From the NCBI GenBank assembly GCA_014904845.1, contig MU119212.1, forward strand, positions 372,001-436,000: DNA of 64,000 nt. Direction: 5' to 3'. This stretch comes from Acephala macrosclerotiorum (taxonomy: Eukaryota > Ascomycota > Leotiomycetes > Helotiales > Mollisiaceae). Shown in pieces: positions 47,217 through 59,700 of this stretch (position 1 is its first letter; every line of letters starts with the position of its first letter). A program made the position numbers and the translations under genes. The notes below the pieces were generated by a model, which was not told the origin of the DNA, did not search any database, and saw nothing but the letters and a program-made list of their open reading frames with translations.

Positions 47217-47875
47217 ATGAGCACTTGATACCTAATTCAATGCGTGTTAAACAGGTTGATCCTGCATGTTCTTGTCTTTGGCCTTGAGAAGGACTCGGAA
47301 GCCATGGAAACGATGTATCCCGGCAGATATTTATCTCTAGTCTAGTACTACGGACAAGGCGTTTCAACGGTAAGACAGCACGTACTTTTCCTACTATAGC
47401 AGAGCAATATTTCCTCATTTTATCATCTTACTCCCTCATAAACTTACAAGTATTGCTTGGAGAACACGTCGTTTTCAGTCGCAACTACTACGGTATAATT
47501 TGCTGGACTGGCTGCCATGGTTGCACAACTATCGCCAAGCTCTCTTTCTATTTTCTAGCCGCAAGACGGACATTGAATTTACACAGAAAGACTGTCGTTT
47601 CTTACCTATCCTATTCTCAAATTCTGGAGACGGTAATAGTTGGTTGGCCCACCGCCGCTCAACTTCAGCGACCTTTTTCTTCGTGGCCTGATAAGCGAGG
47701 CATTTTCCAAGGTGGGTCCGAAAGGGCAGGCGCCAACGGCCTGGAGCGCGTTCCCTCCGCGACCAAATATCTTTCGCGAGGGTCCTTCCAAACAATCACC
47801 TCAGCTACACTCCACTTCACTCTCAACTCAAACCACACATCCTCTTCGTACGAAATCGATCAAGAATCAATCAAG
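47217..47875. other. Intergenic, CHZ1 upstream region
   Basis: About 660 bases. Overlapping frames at 47453-47903 in several phases are unlikely genes. The 60 bases just before CHZ1 are CT/CA-rich, as fungal leaders often are. Confidence 0.5.
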
Positions 47876-48326
47876 ATGGCAGACAACGGAAGCTCAACTT
47901 TGAAGGAGAACGTCCAAGCCGCTGCTGAGAGCAAGGGAAAGGGCAAGGCCGCTGAGCCCGTCGAGGATACTAGCATGGACATTGATGACAGTTCCGAAGA
48001 TGATGAAGTTGACGAGGTAAGCTCATTGCCCCAATATTCGATTCGAAAACAATTCAGTTAATACCTTTCGCAGAATGAGCCCGTTGGTAAGCTACCTCTC
48101 CCTGCGTTTGCGCATTTTCTGACCGCTCTCAGCCGATGAAGAGGACGAAGACAACATGGAGGAGATCAACACCGACAACATCATCCCATCCGGTCGTCGC
48201 ACTCGAGGCCGCAACATCGACTTCGCCAAGGCTGCTGCTGAGATGCCCGAAGACGAGGACGAAGATGAGGATGAGGACGACGATTTCCAAGCCCCTGAGG
48301 ACGAAGATGAGGAGATGAAGCACTAG
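47876..48326 (+). CDS. CHZ1: Histone H2A.Z-H2B chaperone Chz1
   Basis: Three exons (47876-48016, 48074-48086, 48133-48326) give 115 residues. The middle exon is only 13 nt (AATGAGCCCGTTG) between a CGCAG acceptor and a GTAAGC donor; it keeps the frame and gives the continuous acidic stretch DEVDENEPVADEEDED. The signature CHZ motif NIIPSGRRTRGRNIDFAKAA lies at about 68-87. It is flanked by very acidic segments, including a C-terminal Asp/Glu tail ending EMKH. Chz1 is a small nuclear chaperone that delivers H2A.Z-H2B dimers to the SWR1 remodeller. The length is near that of other fungal Chz1 proteins. Confidence 0.93.
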
Positions 48327-48891
48327 ATCGGGACACATGATGCGACCGCGGTGGGCTGTTTACCTGCATGATTCCAAAATGGCAAAGGAGCTTTTTCGTT
48401 GGACGTTGGTTGGCGGTTCTATCAGATTCGGTCTCGTCTTTGGACCTGGATAATTGTTTCCCTCTCGCTCGTACTTTCGCATGCGCAATTACTTGGCGAG
48501 CATCTTCTCGTTCATTGTCGACAAAAGTTTACTTCCTACACAATTGCATTATGAGGACTCTGGGCATACGATATTATGAGGAAATACAATCTGCGAATGA
48601 TGCGTGGAGGCAGGGTTATCATGAGCATGGTTGTACTTTAGAGAAGAATTAGAGGCTCATCGGTCTGCGCAATTTTAAACTCCCTCAATAGGTATTTTAC
48701 GTGACGAAACAATTGCCTTTGATATCACGGATAATATTAAAGTTGTCATCTCGACTACAAAGACGTGTCGTGATTCGGCGCATCGTATTAAAGACCTTTT
48801 CTTCACTGGGTGGCTTCAACCAACCGAACAGATTTCCCCAAGTCGCCGCATCCCCAAATTTATTTTTCTTCTTAAAGAACACACAACCACT
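48327..48891. other. Intergenic, no gene seen
   Basis: About 565 bases between CHZ1 and BET1; no recognisable coding sequence. It must include the BET1 promoter. Confidence 0.55.
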
Positions 48892-49772
48892 ATGTCCTCA
48901 AGGTGAGCTTCAAAATCCAGCTTCCTGCCGTGTGTATTAAAATACCGCATTCCCTTTCTTGGCTTGGTTTCAATATTGGCGTTTTCGTTAAAGGGGAAAT
49001 GGGTTTTGTTGCCGCCCAGAGCCGCAAAAGCTACATTTTGCTGGGCATTTTAGCCATCGAGTGTCATGCCCTCTCTGCTACTTCTACCAGTCTCCCCTGT
49101 TCACGAATTGGGTTTTAATGAATGAGTCGATAACAGATTCCCCTCCTCAACGCTCCACCAACGAGATCCCCGCTCCGCCCTCTTCGAGAACTACAACGGC
49201 GGCGCCCCATCCTCCTCCTCCAGCTCCAACCGTAAATCGTCGCCGTATTCAGGCGGGTATGGATATCCGGCTTCGAGTTCAAATGGGTCTGCGGGGTTAG
49301 GCGCGGATTTGGGGAATGGTGTGATGGGAAATGGGGGAGGGTATAGACCGGCGACACCGAATAGGAGGGGGCAGTATAGTGATGCGGTTTTGAATGAGTT
49401 GGAGAGTCAGAATGATGGGCAGGTAGAGGGGATTATGGGGAAGGTTAGGTTGTTGAAGGATGTGAGTTTTCTCCTCTCTGGGATGTGGCTCTATTCCCCT
49501 ACTTCTGACTGTTAGGAAGCCATGAAGTACTGCATGGAGGAGGATGCTGATGGGTTTATGGATAGATGACAATAGCAATCGGTGACGAGATTCGCGACTC
49601 CTCAGCCCTAGCGGAGAAAATGAACGATAGCTTCGATAGTACGAGAGTCAGGTTAAGAGGCACGATGAATCGGATGCTGCTTATGGCTGAGCGGACGGGT
49701 GTTGGATGGAAGGTGTGGTTGGGGTTCTTTGCTGTGGTGGGATTCTTGTTCTTTTATGTGTGGGTGTTCTAG
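48892..49772 (+). CDS. BET1: ER-Golgi v-SNARE Bet1
   Basis: Three exons (48892-48902, 49137-49461, 49566-49772) give 180 residues. The first exon has only 11 nt and encodes MSS plus two bases of an Arg codon. The 234-nt first intron ends at ATAACAG and restores MSSRFPSSTLHQRDPRSALF, the usual Bet1 start. A Ser/Gly/Tyr-rich spacer (about 25-75) leads to the SNARE helix. This starts YSDAVLNELESQND with its central ionic-layer region and runs through VRLLKDMTIAIGDEIRDSSA to MNRMLLMAERTG. The C-terminal anchor is VWLGFFAVVGFLFFYVWVF. The second intron splits the SNARE motif after LLKD. Bet1 pairs with Sed5, Bos1 and Sec22 for COPII vesicle fusion at the cis-Golgi. The yeast protein is 142 residues; the spacer explains the difference. 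Confidence 0.92.
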
Positions 49773-50054
49773 AAGGACAGAGATACAGAAGACTGGAGAG
49801 AAGAAGTGGGAATTTGAATGAGGAGAGAGTAGACAGACACGGGCGAAGGGAAAGGCTAGAGGGCAGAACTGTATATGGTATTTCACGGCAGTGCATTGCA
49901 TGGCGTTTCTGGAGGGTTGTATTATACGTTTTTATTGCTCGGGGCCACAGGTGGGCTCTATTAATGCACTACATCGGGTCGAGACATAAGCCAGTATGCC
50001 TGCAACGATTAATGATACCGGGCGATGCTCAGCCGGGGTACTACGGCCCAGGTA

Positions 50055-51115
50055 TCACTGTGGCCCTGCTCCAGATGAACGCCATCCACGACCTCGTAGG
50101 CCCATTCTTCCTCGAGGACTGCTACCTCCTGCCTGACTACTGCCTGCAGAAATGATACTGCTCAGATCCATGCTATTTTGAGTACCATCGCTCCGTACCA
50201 TGCTCGTGGCTGGTGCGAATGGTTGTGGTAATCGTATATCGACACTCTCATCATCGCTGCTCGTCAACTCCGCCTCAGTATCTGTATGCTCATAGCCGCC
50301 TGCATCTGCGTCTGGAATGTCCGCATCGAGATCCGCATCCATGTCCAGGTCGCCATCGTGGTGATCTTGATTCTCATGCACCAAGTCCTCTTCCTGAAGC
50401 ATTCCAGAATGGTCCTCCTCATCGGCAGCCAAGCCACCATCTTCAGCAAATCTTTCAGGTCCGAGATCTTCTCCACGAATGACAGCTTCCCGGTAGACAT
50501 CGTCTGGTATTCTTGTGATTCTCGAAGCAAGCACAGCAACAGGCACTTCTTCAATCTCGTTCTCCTCGTCCGAGTCATCCGAATCATCTTCTACTATTCC
50601 AGTAGTTTCAGCATCCGGAACATCATCGTCAAGATCGCGGGCCTCTTCCATTTCTCCGTCCGCACCTTCACCTTGCAACAAATCTTCTAGTCCCTCAGCT
50701 TCAGCTTCAGCTAATTCTTGTGCAAGTTGTTCGCGTCGGAGTGCTTCTTGGTGCTCTTTCATCTCACGGTCTTCTTCGCGGAGTTGGTGGAGGGTCTTTG
50801 CACATCCAGGGGGTTTGATCCATGAGATGCCGAAGTTGTGGATGTTTTGCTTGCGGCGCTCCATGTATTCTTCATCGTGTCGGAGGCGGGCGAGAGGGGT
50901 TCGTTGGAGTGCGTGTCGTCGATGATGCGGATTGGCATGTTGGCGAGGTTGGGAAGATGGGTCATTGTCGGCAGCTTCGAGGTATGGTGAAGGATTATTG
51001 GATGTCGAGGAAGTGTACCATAGTGTATAGGACTTTGAGCAGATAGTTAGAAGTGGACAAAGAGCAGAAGTGTTGCACGCACATCTTGTGGGGCCAAACT
51101 TGGTAGAGACAGCAT
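50055..51115 (-). CDS. Anaphase-promoting complex subunit, APC15/Mnd2-like
   Basis: Two exons (complement 51115-51083 and 51032-50055) give 336 residues. The first exon encodes MLSLPSLAPQD; the 50-nt intron has a CTAAC branch. The N-terminus reads SYTLWYTSSTSNNPSP, followed by RTPLARLRHDEEYMERRKQN and NFGISWIKPPGCAKTL, which match the APC15p family of fungi. An alpha-helical Glu/Arg/Ala segment (about 105-145) follows. The rest is strongly acidic low complexity (runs of Asp/Glu and Ser) with a Gly/Arg tail GRMGLRGRGWRSSG. In yeast Mnd2/Apc15 sits in the platform of the APC/C and affects release of the mitotic checkpoint complex and meiotic Ama1 activity. The assignment rests on the first 140 residues; the acidic tail has no diagnostic value. 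Confidence 0.82.
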
Positions 51116-53768
51116 GTTGAGGGGTGTTTTTCATGACACAATCTCGTCCTTGATGGCGTAACAAGTTCCGAGATATCAATTGGTCTTGTCGTTCGTTGGC
51201 GTTAACTCGGTATTCGTATTGCTGGAAGTAAATAAAGAATGTGTCGCGCTTTGCGATGTCCAGTCAAACATCGCGAACAAGCAAGGCTGCACCAAGCTCA
51301 ATCTGGGCTACCTTGGTAAGCCCCCCACGCTTAGGCCATCCCAGCCTCGACCAGGCCATCCCAGCCTCGACCAGGATATTTCCACCCTGCATATTGCAGC
51401 CTCACGGAGTTGGAGTTGCGGGAATCATCAACTACTTCGAGGAACTGAACACGCAGACGAGTATAGCCAGTTCCCAGCCAAGTCCCAAAAACCGTAGTGC
51501 AGCCGGTTCATCTGTCCTGTCTCGGCGCCTCCAACTCCACTTTCCATACTACACTCCATACACGGTAAGGTGGCTGTTGGAGAATTTCTTCCAGAGCCAT
51601 TCACACACCCGAAGCTTCCAGGCCGTGCCGCAAGATCGAGAAGAGAGAGTCATACAAATGTCTCCAAGTGCTGCGGCAGCCAAAGGATCCCGTGCTTCTT
51701 GACCGCCATTGACCGCTCTCCTCATTTCGTTTTTCATGACCTAATGGTTAATACATGTCTGCAGCGAGCACAGCAAACAATAGTCGGGCGATTCCGACTG
51801 CGCCCGACGCTGTACTTCTGTTGCTCCAAAAAGTTCCGTGGTCACGAGCTTATGTGCGCCGAGGCGGGTCCAGATCTGATTTGTCTCTGGACGTGGGGCA
51901 GGAACAAGGGTTCAGAGCTTCAGAGCTGTGATGAACCCCTCCGCGCAGATGCCTGTCTTAATCTCTCTATCCCGAGGAAATGATTGGCGGCGAGGAGGCT
52001 AGGAATTGCATCAAATGTGTCATTTTTCACACGTACCATGCGATGCGGGGACCCCTGCTGGAAGGCTGGCCAATGTGCATGCAGCCGTAAAATACTTCAC
52101 GCTGCAAAATCTTCCACTTTCGAGGCGACAACAGCCTAGCTTCCAGGTGCACCCCTCGGCGGAACTGGACTGGTTACGAGTTAGCATCTCACCAAGATCT
52201 CTAGCTCTTCCTGCCGTGCATACGGGCCAATGGCTGTGTGTGTGTAATAATAAGGTTGACATAGCTCGCCGCACAGAGCAGCGACATCGGCACAGGAGAA
52301 AAGAAAGTTTTTCACTCCACTCCACTCCTCTCCTCCGGCAGCAGGGCATGTACAGTACCAGTACGTGAGGCTACTTTGCCCACCAAGACACGGACACGGT
52401 GATTCGTTGAACCAACGGCACGTTGCACCACGGGCTCCTGCACATCACGACATATGCAGCTCCAGCTGCAGCCTGCCTCAGAGCACAGGTGTCTGCTGTG
52501 TGGGGTGCTTGCAAACCAAGCCCTCTTCAGCGCTTCACAGGCTTTCCGAGAATCGAGAGTGCATCGGCTATTGTCGTGCCCATTGTGCAATGCAGAGGGG
52601 TCCTGATCTGCTACTAAGTAAAATACTAAATAAATAGTGCCAGAAACTTTCGAACATGTCACCACCACTCGTGCTGATCCTGCCGAGCACAACTCTCCAG
52701 GAAGGAGCCATGAAAATCCCAAGCGAGAAGGCTGGGGGGTGGCTGGATGTCCCTGGTACAGTAGAGTCGTCGTCGTAGTCGTGCAGCGCCAGATACAGAC
52801 CAGAGTCAAGCTTGTAAAAGTGATCCGGAGAGGGGAGAAATGGAAGAGGAGAAACAAGTGGACCCAGACGTACTTGCTTGCCATGGTGCAACCCCTGCCA
52901 CCATCTGCCCTCCCTGTCTGCAATCCAGTAATCGTAAAGCAGCAGGCGAACAGACCAAAGGCCGGTACAGGCCGAAGAAACGTGAATCGGAGCTCCTGTG
53001 TCCCTCGTGCCTAGCTTCGTCTCGTCTGCTGGACTGGACTGGAGGGGCTCTAACAATTCTCATCCACCTTCCACACCATCCCATTTCCAAATCCCGTGCA
53101 GCAATAAAACCCTTCCCTCCTCCCTTCATCACTCTCTTCCCCTCTTCCCCAATACCAATTCCATTCTTCGCACCCCCAAAAGTTGTGTGGTTGTGCAGCA
53201 TATTTGAGATAACGACGTAAGTATCTTCCCTTTCCCCTCATTTTTTTATCTGTGAATCCCGGACCCGCCAATCGCACGGTTATCGCGCTCCTAGTCGACA
53301 TCAACATCATCATGCATATGGCCGTTCAGCGACGACAGTGCAGAGGTAGTGAACCTGCGTCCATCTCTCCCTCGGTCTCCCTCGGTGTCCCAATTCTGCG
53401 ACAGACATGTTTTGGGGGCACATATATTTTAAGGTCGTTCCTCGGCTACAAAATCGAACCATTCTCCCCGATCTCGATTCACCTGGGACTTTTTGGAGCT
53501 ACGGATGAAGAGCTAGCAGACGGATCTGCTAGAGCCCTCGTCAACTCCCGTCCTTCATCTCCCATTGCCACTCCCTCTTCGAAATTACAACATCCGGAAT
53601 TTCAATTGAAATCTACAAATTCTACTTAACATAGTTCGCTAACTTACAATCTGCCATCTCAGTCCACAAACACAGTACACACGCCTTCTTGTGCCGCAAG
53701 TCAAGCACAGAGGCACTACTGTCAATTGACAAGCATCATCACTCGAAATCGCCGCACCTTTGCCTGCT
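51116..53768. other. 2.65-kb gene-free region upstream of GLT1
   Basis: Many overlapping frames in all phases, none with a recognised family or splice-supported structure. The strand-independent C/T/G-rich composition resembles untranslated leader. It must contain the promoters of both flanking divergent genes; the length is atypical for this otherwise compact block. Confidence 0.5.
51335..51374. repeat. Exact 20-bp tandem duplication
   Basis: The 20-mer GCCATCCCAGCCTCGACCAG occurs twice in a row without mismatch, about 220 bp upstream of the APC15-like start. Perfect identity suggests a recent duplication. Confidence 0.85.
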
Positions 53769-56700
53769 ATGGCAAGAGCCGACGATTTCAACGACAGACA
53801 AACCCAGATTGACGCTGAAAATGAGCCATACATTCCGTATGACTACCAGACGGAGGGCAACGGGTCATGGGCGAATGCCCTCCCGGTGAAGCAGTACGTT
53901 TGGTTCCTCAACAGTCTGCGCTCAGCTTCACTGACATTCTGACTAGGGGATTGTATGATCCAGAGTTGGAGAAGGATGCTTGTGGTGTCGGCTTTGCTTG
54001 GTAAGTCAACTATAATCTGCGAGCAATTGAGCAGCAAACGGATGCTAATTATATATAGTCACATCAAGGGCAAAGCAAGCCACAAGATTGTTAGCGATGG
54101 TAGGCCCTATATACATGTAGCAGACAAATATATGCTAACAAATTCCTTCTGCAGCACGAAACCTCCTTTGTAACATGACCCATCGAGGTGCGGTGGGTTC
54201 CGATGCGCGAGACGGAGACGGGGCTGGTGTTATGACATCGATCCCCCACAAGTTTTTCATCAAGAATTTCGAACGCGAGACGGACATTAAGCTTCCTCCT
54301 TTGGGTCAATATGCTGTGGGCAATCTTTTCTTCAAGCCAGATGAGGAGACGTTGCATGAATCGAAGACACAATTGGAAGAGATCTCAGAGTCACTGGGGT
54401 TGAGGGTATTGGGATGGCGAGAGCCTCCTAAAGATTCCACTCTTCTTGGTCCTGCCGCTGCTTCTCGTGAGCCTATTATTCTGCAGCCATTTGTTGTGCT
54501 AGCATCTGCATACGGTTATGGCAATTCGCCAGAGACCACAGATCCTGATCTTTTTGATGAGAAATACTTCGAGAGACAACTTTACGTGCTCCGAAAGCGT
54601 GCGACCCATACCATCGGCCTCCACAACTGGTTCTACCTGTGCTCCTTGTCAAACAAGAACATCGTTTACAAGGGCCAGCTCGCTCCTGTGCAGGTTTACC
54701 AATACTACTATGATCTCGTCAATGCCGACTACGAAGCCCATTTCGCACTCGTACATTCTCGTTTTTCAACGAATACTTTTCCCTCCTGGGATCGTGCCCA
54801 ACCTCTGCGGTGGGCAGCTCACAATGGTATGGAAGCTTGTAAATTTCCAATACAACCATGAACTAACCTCTAACTAGGTGAAATTAACACTCTGCGTGGA
54901 AACAAGAACTGGATGCGTGCCCGTGAAGGTGTCATGCAGTCAGACATTTTTGGCGAGGAACTCGAAATGTTGTACCCGATCGTCGAAGATGGCGGTTCTG
55001 ATTCGGCTGCCTTTGATAACGTGCTTGAGTTGTTGACCGTCAATGGCGTCCTTTCTCTTCCCGAAGCTGTTATGCTGATGGTGCCAGAAGCGTGGCAAGA
55101 CAACCCCGCGATGGACCCGGCGAAGGCAGCCTTCTATGAGTGGGCTGCTTGCCAGATGGAGCCTTGGGATGGACCTGCGCTCTTCACCTTCGCAGATGGA
55201 AGATACTGCGGAGCCAATTTAGACAGAAACGGTCTTCGTCCTTGCAGATACTATGTCATGGATGATGATCGAATTATCTGCGCTTCCGAGGTCGGTACTA
55301 TTCACGTGGACCCCGAGAAGGTCGTCCTCAAGGGCCGTCTGCAGCCAGGAAAGATGCTTCTTGTCGACACCCTCGCTGGTCGCATCATTGACGATAGCGA
55401 GCTGAAGAACACCGTCTCGAATCGCCACGACTTCAGAAACTGGCTTCACAAGGAGTTGATTACCTTGCCTAAGGTGTTCAAAGATATCACCAGCCATGGT
55501 TCAGTCAACCTTGCTCCTAAGCCAGATGCCTCCCCCATCCAGGAAGATGCCATGCTCAGAGCATTCGGCTACTCTTTCGAGCAAGTCAGCTTGCTTCTCG
55601 CACCAATGGCCTCTGATGAAAAGGAAGCTCTTGGCTCCATGGGCAATGACGCGCCGTTGGCATGCCTCGCTCAAGCACCTAGACTGCTCTACGAATACTT
55701 CAGACAGCTCTTCGCTCAAGTCACCAACCCTCCAATTGACCCTATCAGAGAGGCTATCGTTATGTCCTTGGACTGCTACGTCGGACCTCAAGGCAACTTA
55801 CTCGAAATGGACTCGTCTCAGTGTGGCCGTCTACTTCTTCCAACTCCTGTTCTTTCCATCCCAGAGTTCAATGCATTGAAGAACATCAGCAAGCTTCACC
55901 CCCAATGGACTGTCAAGGTCATTGACTTGACCTTCCCCAAATCTGAAGGTGTCCAAGGCTACATCAAACATCTAGACGAAATCTGCGACCAGGTCACTAA
56001 TGCTATCGAGAACAAGGACCGGATAATCATCCTCTCCGATCGTGCCACCTCCGCGGACCGAGTACCTGTCTCTGCTCTCCTTGCCTCCGGCATGGCCCAC
56101 CACCACTTGGTCAACAACAAATGGCGATCTCTTGCTGCCTTGGTCGTCGAGACTGCTGAAGCCCGTGAAGTCCACCACATGTGTGTTCTTCTCGGTTACG
56201 GTGTCGATGCTATCAACCCCTACCTCGCTATGGAGTGCATCATCAAGCTCAACAGAGAAGGCTTGATCCGAAAGAAGCTCAGTGACGATGAGCTCATCCG
56301 CAACTACAAGTACTCCGCAGATGGAGGTATCTTGAAGGTTATGTCCAAGATGGGTATCTCGACCTTGGCCAGTTACAAGGGTGCTCAGATCTTCGAGGCA
56401 CTTGGTGTAGATGACACTGTTGTCGACCGATGCTTCAAGGGAACTGCTACCAGGATCAAGGGTATCACATTCGAGCTCATTGCCGAAGATGCTTTCAGAT
56501 TCCACGAGAAGGGATTCCCATCTCGCTACACTGTCAGCGTCCCAGGCCTTGTCGAATCGGGCGAGTACCATTGGCGTGATGGAGGTGAACCTCACATCAA
56601 CGACCCTACCTCGATCGCAAACATTCAGGATGCCGTTCGCACCAAGAACGACAAGTCATACGAGGCTTACTCTCTCTCAGAATACGAGCAGGTTAAGTCC

Positions 56701-59700
56701 TGCACCCTCCGTGGTCTCCTTGACTTCAAGTTTGATGAGAGTACTCCAGTACCTATCGATCAGGTCGAGCCATGGACTGAGATCGTCCGCAGATTTTGCA
56801 CAGGTGCCATGTCTTACGGATCCATCTCCATGGAGTCTCACTCTACTCTCGCTATCGCCATGAACAGACTCGGCGGAAAGTCAAACACCGGTGAAGGTGG
56901 TGAGGATCCAGAGCGATCCGAGAGAATGGAGAACGGGGACACTATGCGATCTGCCATCAAGCAGGTTGCTTCTGGTCGTTTCGGTGTCACCTCCAACTAC
57001 CTCGCTGACTCTGATGAGCTTCAAATCAAGATGGCTCAAGGTGCCAAGCCTGGAGAGGGCGGTGAGCTTCCTGGCCACAAAGTTTCAAAGTCGATTGCAC
57101 GCACTCGTCACTCTACTCCAGGTGTCGGTCTTATCTCACCACCTCCCCACCACGACATCTACAGTATCGAAGATTTGAAGCAATTGATCTACGATCTGAA
57201 GTGCTCCAATCCTCGCGCTCGTGTCTCCGTCAAGCTCGTCTCCGAGACTGGTGTTGGTATCGTCGCTTCAGGCGTCGCTAAGGCTAAGGCTGACCATATT
57301 TTGATCTCTGGTCACGATGGTGGAACTGGTGCTTCCAGATGGACTGGTATCAAGTATGCGGGTCTCCCATGGGAGCTGGGCCTTGCCGAGACCCATCAGA
57401 CTTTGGTCTTGAACGATCTCCGTGGTCGTGTCGTTGTCCAGACTGATGGTCAACTTCGAACTGGACGTGATGTCGCCATCGCTTGTCTGCTTGGTGCTGA
57501 AGAATGGGGCTTCGCTACTACTCCTCTCATCGCCATGGGCTGTATCATGATGAGAAAGTGCCACTTGAACACCTGCCCCGTTGGCATCGCCACTCAAGAT
57601 CCTGAACTTCGCAAGAAATTCCAGGGTACTCCCGAGCACGTCATCAACTTCTTCTACTATATCGCCAACGAGCTCCGTGCCATCATGGCTAAGCTTGGTT
57701 TCAGAACCATTAATGAGATGGTTGGTCATGCTGAGCTTTTGCGTGTCCGCGAAGATCTCCGAACCAACAAGACCTCCAACATTGACTTATCCTTGATCCT
57801 CACTCCAGCCCACAAGCTCAGACCCGGAGTTGCTACCTTCAATGTCCGAAAGCAGGACCACCGTCTCTACGTGAGATTGGACAACAAGTTGATCTCTGAA
57901 GCCGAGTTGACGCTTGACAAGGGTTTGCCATCCAGAATCGAGTGCGATATCGTCAACACTGATCGTGCAATGGGTACTTCGCTTTCTTACCAGATCTCCA
58001 AGCGCTACGGTGAGGAGGGTCTACCTATGGACACAGTGCATGTCAATATCAAGGGCTCCGCCGGTCAGTCATTCGGTGCCTTTCTTGCTCCAGGTGTTAC
58101 TTTGGAGTTGGAGGGTGATGCCAACGATTATGTTGGAAAGGGCTTGTCTGGTGGTCGCTTGATCATCTACCCACCTCGAGCTGCCGTCTTCAAGGCAGAG
58201 GAGAATATCCTCATTGGAAACGTTTGCTTGTACGGTGCGACCAGCGGAACCTGCTTCTTTCGTGGTGTTGCTGCCGAGCGTTTCGCTGTCAGAAACTCCG
58301 GTGCCACAGCTGTCGTTGAAGGTGTTGGTGATCACGGTTGCGAGTACATGACTGGAGGTCGCGTCCTCATTCTCGGAAGCACTGGCCGTAACTTCGCTGC
58401 TGGTATGTCTGGTGGTATTGCGTACATTCTTGATCTCCACCAGGACTTCATGTCTAAGCTCAACCCAGAGATGGTTGAAGCATCAGGCATTGATGATCCA
58501 ACCGAAATCGCCTATGTTCGTGGCCTGATCGAAGATCACCACCACTATACTGGCTCCGAGCTCGCTGCTCGTATCCTTCTCGACTTCAACCGTGCTTTGC
58601 CACGATTCGTCAAGGTACTTCCCGTCGACTACAAGCGAGTCCTTGAGGAAGAGGCTGCCAAGGTTGCTGAAGCAAGACGTGCTGAGTTCCAATTGCCACT
58701 TCTTCCTGGCAACCCTGTCCGCGAACTCGTTGAGTCACAGAAGAAGGAGAAGAAGAAGTCCGACCTCCAGGACATCGAAGAGACAATCACCGATGCAGCT
58801 GCTGAAAAGAAGAAATCTTTGGTGCTCGACAAGACCAAGGGTTTCATGAAGTACCAGCGACGATCTGAGAAGTACCGATCTGCGAAGACTCGAACACGCG
58901 ATTGGGCTGAGCTTTCTAAACGTCTGGATGAGGATGAACTGAAATATCAGGCCGCACGATGCATGGACTGTGGAGTTCCCTTCTGCCAGTCTGATTCTGG
59001 TTGCCCAATTTCCAACATCATCCCCAAATGGAATGAGCTTGTTTTCCAGAACCAATGGAAGGATGCTCTTAACCGACTGCTCATGACCAACAACTTCCCA
59101 GAGTTCACAGGACGTGTGTGCCCAGCTCCTTGCGAAGGTGCTTGCGTTCTCGGCATCAACGAGGATCCCGTCGGTATCAAGTCCATCGAGTGTGCTATCA
59201 TCGATCGTGGCTTCGATATGGGCTGGATGGTACCCCAACCACCGAAGGTTCGCAGTGGCAAAACTGTCGCCATTATCGGCTCTGGACCTGCTGGTCTTGC
59301 TTGTGCCGATCAGCTCAACAAGGCTGGTCATACCGTTACTGTCTACGAGCGTGCCGATCGTTGCGGAGGTCTTCTAATGTATGGTATTCCAAACATGAAG
59401 CTCGACAAGAAGGTCGTCAAGCGCCGAACCGACTTTATGGCTGCTGAGGGCATCACCTTCAAGACCGGTGTCGCCATTGGAGAGGACATCACTCTCAACG
59501 ATCTCAAGGCTCAGAACGATGCTGTTGTCATTGCTACCGGTGCCACTGTTGCCCGTGACCTTCCTATCAAGAACAGAAATCTCGAGGGCATCCACTTCGC
59601 CATGCAATTCTTACACAAGAACACCAAGTCTCTCCTCGACTCCGAGCTCGAGGACGGCCAGTATATCTCTGCCAAAGGCAAGAACGTCGTGGTCATTGGT

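Noticed and set aside
47453..48061. A plus-strand frame of about 200 codons running into CHZ1
   Set aside because: Only its last 47 codons are CHZ1; the rest begins at a non-ATG or leader codon and reads through the 5' region and past the splice donor.
7874..51115. Idea of a ubiquitin-proteasome cluster (Rpt6, Gid5, APC15-like)
   Set aside because: The three genes are 10-35 kb apart among unrelated genes; each is a common housekeeping gene and chance explains this.
51180..53300. Numerous frames of 100-200 codons on both strands upstream of GLT1
   Set aside because: G+C-rich sequence with few stops by chance; composition is low-complexity and no family is recognisable.
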